Positions 1 through 5,201 of a stretch of DNA of 5,355 nucleotides are shown here, in pieces. The stretch is from Acidobacteriaceae bacterium (GTDB lineage: Bacteria > Acidobacteriota > Terriglobia > Terriglobales > SbA1): NCBI GenBank assembly GCA_003156615.1, contig PMHI01000249.1, forward strand, positions 1,449 to 6,803, given 5' to 3'. The notes under the pieces were generated by a model. The model saw only the letters and a program-made list of their open reading frames with translations. It had not been told where the DNA came from and made no database searches. The position numbers were made by a program, and so were the translations under genes. How positions within the stretch are numbered: the stretch's first letter is position 1; every line of letters begins with the position of its first letter.

Positions 1-98
1 GTACATTATTATGAACGTTATGTCAACGTAGAGATGCGGGCCGGCCTCCTATTCTGGTATCGCCAACAATAGCGGGTGGGGTGTTAGAGTCTCCAGTC

Positions 99-980
99 AT
101 GCTGAAAAAACTTATCGTTCTCCTTCTAATTACCAGGGTTGGGTTAGCGGCTGACTCCCCGGAGCGCATTGAGCAAAAGGTAGCAGATCAAAACCTTATC
201 AACAAAGTCGAACCGACCGTGCCACCGCTCGCAAAGACGCTAGAGATTTGGGGCACTGTGGAGCTGGACATCATCATCTCCCCAGAAGGCAAGATTAGTT
301 CCGTTACAGTTCTGAGCGGACATCCTATGCTCGCGCCAGCGTTCGTTGATGCCGTGAAGAAATGGGAGTACAAACCATTCACGCAAGACGGACAGGCGAT
401 AGCCGTGGTGACAAAGGTCGAATGGAGCGTACCGGCCCTAAGCCGCACCAATGCTGAGCAGAAGGCGTTAAAGGACTACTACCCTACGTTTCAAACTTGC
501 TATCGGATGGTTCACGATGGGAAGACCTCCGATGCCGAGAAGAAATGCTCCGAAGCTGTCGCACTATCAGATGAACTGCCAGCCAATCGCCTCATCGAAA
601 GAAGTAGTTCGCGCACCTTCTTGGCACACGCATTGATCGGAGAGCGCAGAATAAACGAGGCGATCCCTTTGTACCAGAAGGCATTGGAGATTCGCAAAGG
701 AGTGGAACATAGCGAGACGGACGCCGACTTCGCCAGCGAACACGCCAATCTTGCTCACGCCTATTTCATGGCCGGGCAACTCGATAAAGCCGACGTGCTG
801 TATCAGCAGTCGGTTACGATCTTCGAGGCTGCTGTCATCGCCTTGCCGAGCATGAAAGATAATTACACCGCTCGTTTGAGAGGCACCCTATTGGAATATG
901 CCAAGTTGAAGAACGAGAGAGGTGACGTGGACAGTGCGAGAGCACTGGAGCAGAAGGCAGCAGGGCTTGAATCTCGATAG
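99..980 (+). CDS. Secreted TonB C-terminal-domain protein with TPR repeats
   Basis: The ATG at 99 gives 293 residues. An in-frame GTG at 81 would add six residues, but ATG-99 puts a two-lysine n-region directly before a hydrophobic stretch (MLKKLIVLLLITRVGLAAD), a signal peptide with likely cleavage near residues 17-18; Arg13 inside the core is unusual. Neither start has a strong ribosome binding site. Residues ~37-111 fit a TonB C-terminal domain: PPLAK at 42-46, the GTVELDIIISPEGKI strand-turn-strand, VLSGHP, then WEYKPF at 89-94. Residues ~173-206 and ~214-247 look like TPR units (AHALIGERRINEAIPLYQKAL; ANLAHAYFMAGQLDKADVLYQQ), with a weaker third at ~261-290. No proline-rich periplasmic spanner or clear membrane anchor is visible, so energy coupling with ExbBD is doubtful. 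A periplasmic scaffold or binding role is inference. It converges with the TonB-like gene on the other strand, 129 bp away. Confidence 0.85.
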   Translation: MLKKLIVLLLITRVGLAADSPERIEQKVADQNLINKVEPTVPPLAKTLEIWGTVELDIIISPEGKISSVTVLSGHPMLAPAFVDAVKKWEYKPFTQDGQAIAVVTKVEWSVPALSRTNAEQKALKDYYPTFQTCYRMVHDGKTSDAEKKCSEAVALSDELPANRLIERSSSRTFLAHALIGERRINEAIPLYQKALEIRKGVEHSETDADFASEHANLAHAYFMAGQLDKADVLYQQSVTIFEAAVIALPSMKDNYTARLRGTLLEYAKLKNERGDVDSARALEQKAAGLESR

Positions 981-1109
981 CCGTTGGTAAATTGCAATGT
1001 CGGTCAGAGCGCCGTGCACGTCGACCGGTGTCAATGAATGACTCGGATTGTTAGCGAAGAATGGACCTTTTCAACATCTACGTCTGATTTCAACAGATAT
1101 CACAAATTC
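981..1109. other. Convergent intergenic spacer
   Basis: This spacer separates the 3' ends of two convergent TonB-domain genes. The only structure seen is a short CGGTC / GACCG inverted repeat around 1001-1026 with a long loop and no T-run, which is too weak to call a terminator. A small open frame starting at 1038 (+) runs into the opposite gene and has no domain signal. Confidence 0.4.
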
Positions 1110-1919
1110 TCAGAGAAGTTTGAAGTTGACTTCTACCGTAGACTGAACATCGACCGGGGAACCGTTCAACTGATACGGGCGGTAACGCCACCGACTCACG
1201 CCAGCGATAGCGGAATCTGTGAGCATTTGATCCGGGGAAGTGAGCACGCGAATGTCTTTCGCTGTCCCAGCTTTATCGATCGTTAGAGCGAGCACGACCT
1301 TTCCCTGAATGTGATTCTGCCTGGCCCCTGGCGGGTACTCTGGCGTCGGATCGTCCACAAGAAAACCCTGGAGAACTGGACTCACACGCACCGCGAGGGG
1401 AGGAACAGCGCCAGAAGCGGTGGCCAACGCCGAATTCGCCTGCCCCGTGGGTCGTGCTGCGTTGATAGCCAACATGGTCTCAAAACGGAATGTTAAAGGG
1501 GCTTCGGCCTGAACTGGTACACCCTTTGCGGCCATCGGCTTGAGCTTCCACTTCAAGAGTTGGTCACGCGCTGCGTCCTCCAATCCTGCATTGTCTGAGT
1601 TAAGAGGGTAGGCTTCTCGCACACGCCCTTGGCGATCAACTGAAACGTACATACTAAGCAAGCCAGTTGTCTTTCCACTCTGCACTGGCGGCCAAGCGAG
1701 AGCGGGTTGGCCTTCAGCCGCCTGCTCAATAGTGGCTTGACTGACGACAACGGACTGTAGCCTCTGCTCCGGCAAAGTAGGCTGCCCAATCGAGAATAAG
1801 GTCCCGTCGGGTTTCTTCAGCTCTTCCAGGAGAACAACGTTTGCAACAAGTTCCGTGCCTGGTTCCGGATCATCCTGGTAGCATCTGGCGACCATCTTCT
1901 TGCCGAAGCGAGTGGACAC
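1110..1919 (-). CDS. Double TonB C-terminal-domain protein, probably 5'-truncated
   Basis: 269 residues from a GTG at 1919. Two TonB C-terminal-like domains are visible. The first (~72-149) contains LAWPPVQSGKTTG, YVSVDRQGRVREAYPLNSDN and LLKWKLKP. The second (~192-269) contains PEYPPGAR, GKVVLALTIDKAGTAKDI, VLTSPD and RWRYRPYQLNG. A Pro/Ala linker (~155-190) joins them. Known TonB-type energy transducers have an N-terminal membrane anchor and C-terminal domains that contact outer-membrane receptors. Here no signal peptide or transmembrane segment exists, and the chain opens in what looks like the middle of a domain (KKMVARCYQDDPEPGTELV). An in-frame TAA (1922-1920) directly precedes the GTG, the GTG lies inside an inverted-repeat arm, and no convincing Shine-Dalgarno sequence is present. 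I infer that the 5' part was lost and this may be a pseudogene, although the 810-bp frame itself is undamaged. It lies 43 bp downstream of the vapC-like gene on the same strand. Confidence 0.75.
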   Translation of the reverse strand: MSTRFGKKMVARCYQDDPEPGTELVANVVLLEELKKPDGTLFSIGQPTLPEQRLQSVVVSQATIEQAAEGQPALAWPPVQSGKTTGLLSMYVSVDRQGRVREAYPLNSDNAGLEDAARDQLLKWKLKPMAAKGVPVQAEAPLTFRFETMLAINAARPTGQANSALATASGAVPPLAVRVSPVLQGFLVDDPTPEYPPGARQNHIQGKVVLALTIDKAGTAKDIRVLTSPDQMLTDSAIAGVSRWRYRPYQLNGSPVDVQSTVEVNFKLL

Positions 1920-1942
1920 TTATCCACTTATCCGAAGTGTCC
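1914..1942. repeat. Inverted repeat GGACACTT/AAGTGTCC with ACTTATCC tandem repeat
   Basis: Eight-base arms GGACACTT (1914-1921) and AAGTGTCC (1935-1942) flank a 13-nt centre. Within it the octamer ACTTATCC occurs twice in tandem (1918-1925, 1926-1933). Repeated GTGTCC/GGACAC blocks resemble the multi-repeat ends of some insertion sequences such as the IS21 family, but no transposase is nearby, so this is only a suggestion. It coincides with the point where the TonB-domain gene loses its 5' part. Confidence 0.6.
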
Positions 1943-1962
1943 GCTTTGCGAGCCGACGTGTC

Positions 1963-2391
1963 TCAAAGAGTGGTCACTTGCCACTGGAAGGTGCGAAACT
2001 CGGCGAGCCTGCTGAAATCTCGTTCGTTGGCCGTGATCACTCGGATGCCCAATCGCCCCGCGCTCATCGCGATCAGTGTGTCATTGGTCAAACGTCCCTG
2101 CCCGATCTTTTCGTAATGATACTTGGCCGCCAAGCGAGCAAGCACTCTGCCGGCTTGAGCCCAATCGCTAAGATTCGGAACCAGGATTCGCTTCGCCCTG
2201 TCAAAATCTCGCTGCAAGCGTTCTACAACCTGACGATCGCGATCGACTGTGCCAGCATAGAGTTCTTCGAGTACGACTGCACTGAGCCAAAGGGGCGCGT
2301 CCGTAGTGAACCGGCGCAGTGCCAGGACCGCATCGTCTCCTCGCCGGAGTGCGGTAATGTAAATGGAAGAGTCGAACAGGGCAGGCTGCAT
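1963..2391 (-). CDS. vapC: PIN-domain toxin, VapC family
   Basis: 142 residues, usual size for a VapC. PIN-domain ribonucleases use clustered acidic residues to bind Mg2+ and cleave RNA, often tRNA or rRNA; the target here cannot be read from sequence. Expected acidic positions are present in order: Asp7 in the opening strand (LFDSSIYI), Glu43 in SAVVLEELYAG, Asp104 in TNDTLIAMSA, and Asp125 in ITANERDF, preceded by Asn122. All appear intact, so the toxin is predicted to be active. The ATG (2391-2389) follows the antitoxin TAG (2394-2392) with no intervening base, implying translational coupling and an operon with the antitoxin first, the standard vapBC order. The family assignment is secure; the exact subfamily is not. 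Confidence 0.9.
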   Translation of the reverse strand: MQPALFDSSIYITALRRGDDAVLALRRFTTDAPLWLSAVVLEELYAGTVDRDRQVVERLQRDFDRAKRILVPNLSDWAQAGRVLARLAAKYHYEKIGQGRLTNDTLIAMSAGRLGIRVITANERDFSRLAEFRTFQWQVTTL

Positions 2392-2619
2392 CTAACGACC
2401 CAGCGTGCCGTATACGTCCTTGATGTCAATTCCGCTCTTGACGAAACGCACAGTGGCTTCGAGAACCAATCGGTTGCTCTCGTGTTCGGCAATCGCCAAA
2501 TCCAACGCCCGCTCGATGGCCTCAGTTTCGGTTTTCGCTCGCAAAGCCTTTTGGGCGCGCTTGATTTTCGCGGAATCCAACTGAAAGTGCTTGTGCGAGC
2601 GACTCCTTGCTGTGGCCAT
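2392..2619 (-). CDS. vapB: Ribbon-helix-helix antitoxin, VapB-like
   Basis: 75 residues from the ATG at 2619. This start is chosen because GGGAAAGGGG lies 7 nt upstream as a ribosome binding site, and because an earlier in-frame ATG at 2670 would begin inside the probable operator and add 17 residues of no recognisable character. Residues ~10-14 (KHFQL) can form the DNA-contacting strand, ~16-27 (SAKIKRAQKALR) helix A and ~30-46 (TETEAIERALDLAIAEHE) helix B of a ribbon-helix-helix fold; the KTETEAIERAL stretch is typical of VapB-type antitoxins. The C-terminal ~28 residues (EATVRFVKSGIDIKDV region) would bind and inhibit the toxin. By family knowledge, the antitoxin, alone or with toxin, represses its own promoter. 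It is immediately followed by the PIN toxin gene. Confidence 0.85.
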   Translation of the reverse strand: MATARSRSHKHFQLDSAKIKRAQKALRAKTETEAIERALDLAIAEHESNRLVLEATVRFVKSGIDIKDVYGTLGR

Positions 2620-2658
2620 GGAAGTACCCCTTTCCCTAAATAGAGAGGATACCACGTA

Positions 2659-2696
2659 ATGTACACACATTCCATATTCATGTACATGCTTGGAAT
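2659..2696 (-). promoter_or_regulatory. Probable vapBC operator/promoter region
   Basis: The palindrome TGTACA occurs at 2660-2665 and 2681-2686, spaced exactly 21 bp (two helical turns). The distal copy extends to a perfect 10-bp palindrome CATGTACATG (2679-2688). An inverted repeat ATTCCA (2669-2674) / TGGAAT (2691-2696) is nearly concentric with that palindrome. The block ends 40 bp upstream of the antitoxin ATG, where an autoregulated RHH antitoxin would be expected to bind. No convincing -35/-10 pair could be assigned within it. Confidence 0.55.
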
Positions 2697-2740
2697 AGCC
2701 TGGGAGACAACTCGCGCCTCGAGACTGAAAACCCTAGTCG

Positions 2741-2759
2741 TCACATTGTGGCAGTGTGA
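2741..2759. repeat. Short hairpin-forming inverted repeat
   Basis: TCACATTG, a TGG loop, then CAGTGTGA can pair over 8 bp with one G-U. No T-run follows on either strand, so it is not a typical intrinsic terminator. It lies between the vapBC operator and the broken ThDP-enzyme remnant, near the presumed junction. Its function is unknown. Confidence 0.35.
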
Positions 2760-2790
2760 ACGCGCTAATCATGTTGAGCTGAGGGGACAA

Positions 2791-3051
2791 CTAAGATAGC
2801 AGAGTCCCTAGTCCGGGCCGCCGTGCTGCTTGCGCATATCCGTCGGCCATAGCGACCGCGGACGCTTCCTGGAGCGCAAGGACATACCTGAGCGTGGGGG
2901 CGCGCAGCAGAGCGTCCATCAAAGGTAGCTCGGTCGTGCCCGGATTACCGAAAATATACTCGACACCCTTGCTTTCCAGGACTTCAAGAAGGACCTCGGC
3001 TCCACGTCGTGCATTGGTGTCCTTGAGGGAGGTGACTAGACTGGCAGATAT
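2791..3051 (-). pseudogene. N-terminal remnant of a benzoylformate decarboxylase-type ThDP enzyme
   Basis: Reading from 3051 down to a TAG at 2793-2791 gives 86 uninterrupted codons. Residues ~17-78 match the start of ThDP-dependent decarboxylases of the benzoylformate decarboxylase/acetolactate synthase superfamily: GAEVLLEVLESKGVEYIFG, NPGTTELPLMDAL, then YVLALQEASAVAMADGYAQA, whose LQEA holds the conserved cofactor-activating glutamate (Glu62). Family enzymes are ~520-600 residues. Here homology stops after AQAARRP and six or so unrelated residues lead to the stop, so the PYR domain is cut and the central and ThDP-binding domains are gone. At the 5' end AAGGAG (3062-3057) sits 5 nt before an ATA codon, where an ATG would be expected; no in-frame ATG or GTG lies before the conserved region. 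It is too short to be an enzyme. By position it was probably the downstream cistron of the MFS transporter operon. Confidence 0.8.
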
Positions 3052-3063
3052 AGATGCTCCTTT

Positions 3064-3222
3064 TCAGTCGACATCGCGGCCAGTGGTGTGGGCGGTTTCT
3101 ATACCCGGTGTTTCCAATTCTTCTTTTCCTAGCGCAATCAGCCTGCCAAAGGTGCGCGCATTCTGAAGCCTGTGCTCCACGCCATTGCGTTGTTCGTTTG
3201 AGCTTTTGGCGCCAAAAACATG
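3064..3222 (-). pseudogene. Unidentified 3' coding remnant upstream of the ThDP-enzyme fragment
   Basis: A 52-codon open frame runs from just after an in-frame TGA (3225-3223) to a TGA at 3066-3064. Its residues (QNARTFGRLIALGKEELETP, then GIETAHTTGRDVD) have a protein-like composition, unlike the other frames here, and no plausible start with a ribosome binding site. The terminating TGA runs straight into AAAGGAG, the ribosome binding site of the next remnant, a typical operon junction. I infer that this is the C-terminus of a gene that once lay between the transporter and the decarboxylase. I do not recognise the family. Confidence 0.45.
3204..3217. repeat. Perfect 14-bp palindrome
   Basis: TTTTGGCGCCAAAA is a perfect palindrome centred at 3210.5, near the 5' edge of the unidentified coding remnant. 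It could be a regulator half-site pair or chance. No flanking promoter elements were recognised. Confidence 0.4.
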
Positions 3223-3378
3223 TCACTTGCCAAAGACGCACGATGGCGAGCCCGGAAAGGTGGCAATCCAGAAAGCTCTGGAGTTGCGTCCGCTGGCAAG
3301 ACAATGGCGGGGTGCGGCCGCTGAAATGGCCATCCTATAACGGACCGGAAAGGGCCCCTGCCCCAACCACGTGAAGCG
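3223..3378. other. Degraded region downstream of the MFS gene
   Basis: No supported gene on either strand. The frames open here show no domain motifs. A 6-bp hairpin, TCCAGA / TCTGGA with loop AAGC, lies at 3267-3282. A small GGGC/GCCC stem on the minus strand (about 3350-3361), followed by TTT, could be a weak terminator for the transporter, but four paired bases are too few to call it. Confidence 0.35.
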
Positions 3379-4860
3379 TCACGATTCCTGCGGGGCGAGG
3401 GGGGCGTCGACTTCGTCCCAAATCCTGGTGCCGTGGGTCTCGCGCAGCGCGATGCTGCCCACGACGAATGTCAGCGCAGCCACGGCCATCGGGTAGTAGA
3501 GTCCGGCGTAGATCTTGCCGGTTGCGGCACAGATCGAGAGCCCGATGAGCGGCAATAATCCTCCGAAGATGCCGTTGCCAATGTGGTAGGGCAACGACAG
3601 CGACGTATAACGGATCTTCGCAGGAAAGGCTTCGACCAGATAGGCGGCGACTGGTCCGTAAACCATGCCCACATAGATCATCTGAATGAAAACCAGCAGA
3701 ACAAGTTTGCCGCTGTCCGGATGCGGCGCTTCCGGCGCGGCAACCAGAGCACCGGTTGCGTCGCTGGTCAGAGGTGTGAGATTGACGGCTCCAGTCACCT
3801 GGTTACGAGTGGACTTGACGGAGACGACCTTGTTGCCTGCGGCGCGCTCCATGGCATGGTAGATCGGAATATAGGTGAGTGCAGCCAGCAGGCAGCCGGC
3901 CAGTATGATCTTCTTGCAGCCGATCTTGTCGGAGAGCGCCCCAAAGAACATAAGAGCGGGTATGCCGAGCGCCAAAGCAACCGCCATCACAATGTTTGCG
4001 GTGTGCGGATTCACTTTAAGAATCGTCTGCAGATAAAAGAGAGAATAGAACTCTCCGGTATAGGTCACCACGCCTTGTCCGGCAGTCAAGCCGAACAAAC
4101 AAAGCAGGACCTGTTTCAGGTTCGGCCACTTGGTGAATGCATCCTTGAGCGGCTGGAGCGAAGCTTTCCCTGTAGTCTTGAGGCGTACAAAAATAGGCGA
4201 CTCACGCAATTTCAAGCGGATGTAAAGCGAGATGCCCACCAGAAAGAGAGAAACCAGAAACGGAATGCGCCAGCCCCACTCGTTGAAGGCTGCACGGGGC
4301 AGGGCAAACTGCGTCGTCAGGATCACGAGCAAAGAGATAAGAAGCCCCAAGATTGCAGTGACTTGGATAAAGCTGGTATAGAAGCCGCGCTGCCGGTCGG
4401 GAACGTGTTCGGCCACGTAGATTGCCGCGCCTCCATATTCCCCGCCAAGAGCCAGGCCTTGCAAGACCCGAATCAGAATTAACGTGATCGGGGAAAACCA
4501 GCCCGCCGTTGCAAACGTGGGCATCAGGCCAATCGAGAAGGTAGCGCCGCCCATGATGGTCAGTGTCACCAAGAAGGCGTGCTTGCGACCGATAAGATCG
4601 CCAATCCGCCCGAAGAACAAAGCGCCGAATGGTCGGACTACGAATCCGACCGCAAAAGTGGCGAGATAGGCAATCAGCGCGAACGTGTTGTTGCCGGGCG
4701 GATAGAACTTGAGGGAGAGCACTGCGGTCAGGCTCCCGAAGATAAAGAAGTCATACCATTCGATCATGGTGCCGAGCGAAGAAGCTACTATGACGAGCAG
4801 GAGGCTGCTGTGCTGCGGCTTGCCGATTACGCCGTTGCTTGTCGCTGACTGCTCGACCAC
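3379..4860 (-). CDS. MFS transporter, metabolite:H+ symporter (MHS) family
   Basis: The preferred start is the GTG at 4860 (493 residues), because AGGAG (4873-4869) lies 8 nt upstream; a TTG at 4881 would place that site inside the gene. About 12 membrane segments are visible. Signatures, numbered from the GTG, are: GTMIEWYDFFIFG (~30-42, MHS-type first helix); motif A GRIGDLIGRK (~84-93); RVLQGLALGGEYGG (~131-144); RGFYTSFIQ; and a second motif-A-like GALSDKIGCKK (~307-317). The relatives are proton-coupled importers such as KgtP, ShiA and ProP, so uptake of an organic acid or other small metabolite at the inner membrane is likely; the substrate cannot be specified. A long hydrophilic insertion (~335-383) separates two late helices. 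The frame is intact and of normal length plus that insertion. Decayed cistrons, including an aromatic 2-oxoacid decarboxylase-type fragment, follow on the same strand and hint at an aromatic or keto-acid substrate. Confidence 0.92.
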   Translation of the reverse strand: MVEQSATSNGVIGKPQHSSLLLVIVASSLGTMIEWYDFFIFGSLTAVLSLKFYPPGNNTFALIAYLATFAVGFVVRPFGALFFGRIGDLIGRKHAFLVTLTIMGGATFSIGLMPTFATAGWFSPITLILIRVLQGLALGGEYGGAAIYVAEHVPDRQRGFYTSFIQVTAILGLLISLLVILTTQFALPRAAFNEWGWRIPFLVSLFLVGISLYIRLKLRESPIFVRLKTTGKASLQPLKDAFTKWPNLKQVLLCLFGLTAGQGVVTYTGEFYSLFYLQTILKVNPHTANIVMAVALALGIPALMFFGALSDKIGCKKIILAGCLLAALTYIPIYHAMERAAGNKVVSVKSTRNQVTGAVNLTPLTSDATGALVAAPEAPHPDSGKLVLLVFIQMIYVGMVYGPVAAYLVEAFPAKIRYTSLSLPYHIGNGIFGGLLPLIGLSICAATGKIYAGLYYPMAVAALTFVVGSIALRETHGTRIWDEVDAPLAPQES

Positions 4861-4868
4861 GCCGTTTT

Positions 4869-4873
4869 CTCCT
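4869..4873 (-). promoter_or_regulatory. Ribosome binding site fixing the MFS start
   Basis: AGGAG on the minus strand is separated from the GTG at 4860 by AAAACGGC (8 nt). It is the reason for preferring GTG-4860 over the upstream TTG-4881, which has no comparable site. Confidence 0.65.
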
Positions 4874-4990
4874 GGGCGCAAATGGAGGGCAAGGGCAGGT
4901 TAGCACAAGGCCTGCAAACGCCAGCTCGACTTGTTTAATCACTGATGCGATCTGGACATTGGGCGTGTAGAAAGGGAGCCCTTGAGGTGT

Positions 4991-5185
4991 TCAAAGATGC
5001 GCCGGCCGCACGCCAGCGGTGGCCGACAGCCGGCCGGTTCGACACATGCGTGTGCAATCGAATCCGTAGGTTGCCCCACAAACCAGACAGACCTGGTAGT
5101 CCTGGCCTTGGGCCCCCGTATGTGGCCACGAAAATTGGTGACGGCAAAACAGCTGCAAGAGTCGCGTTAACAATGGTGGAGTCAT
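4991..5185 (-). CDS. Small Cys/His putative zinc-binding protein
   Basis: 64 residues from the ATG at 5185, with AGGAG (5201-5197) 11 nt upstream, a slightly long spacing. The core is LFCRHQFSWP (Cys14, His16) and GQDYQVCLVCGATYGFD (Cys33, Cys36), followed by RMCRTGR. A C-x-H plus C-x2-C pair fits a small zinc-ribbon-like site. I recall short proteins with YQVCL-CG and a downstream D--RM--TGR pattern as recurrent, uncharacterised proteins of Acidobacteriota; this is memory, not a search. No signal peptide or membrane segment is seen, so it is probably cytoplasmic. The tail after residue 52 (LSATAGVRPAHL) is unremarkable. A longer in-frame version from 5287 adds 34 residues outside the conserved core. 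It lies 130 bp upstream of the MFS gene on the same strand; co-transcription is possible but unsupported. Confidence 0.6.
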   Translation of the reverse strand: MTPPLLTRLLQLFCRHQFSWPHTGAQGQDYQVCLVCGATYGFDCTRMCRTGRLSATAGVRPAHL

Positions 5186-5201
5186 GCTGTTCTGGTCTCC
5201 T

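Noticed and set aside
39..46. GGCCGGCC palindrome upstream of the first gene
   Set aside because: A short GC-only palindrome that is expected by chance at this base composition, with no surrounding promoter structure.
1921..1929. DnaA-box-like TTATCCACT in the ACTTATCC repeats
   Set aside because: It is one base off the consensus and part of a two-copy local repeat, with no AT-rich unwinding region, dnaA or other origin genes nearby.
1900..2643. 247-codon plus-strand open frame across the toxin-antitoxin genes
   Set aside because: Antisense to two well-supported genes. It has no domain-like motif and no ribosome binding site, and its composition reflects the opposite-strand codons.
2223..2744. 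173-codon minus-strand frame overlapping vapB and vapC
   Set aside because: Out of frame with both genes and arginine/serine rich. It overlaps the promoter region and shows no protein family features.
2994..3304. 106-codon minus-strand and overlapping 106-codon plus-strand frames in the degraded region
   Set aside because: Both are rich in Cys, Trp, Arg and His with no motif, and conflict with the frame that carries clear ThDP-enzyme homology.
3583..4482. 299-codon plus-strand open frame inside the transporter gene
   Set aside because: Antisense shadow of a clear MFS gene. The product is charged and low in recognisable motifs.
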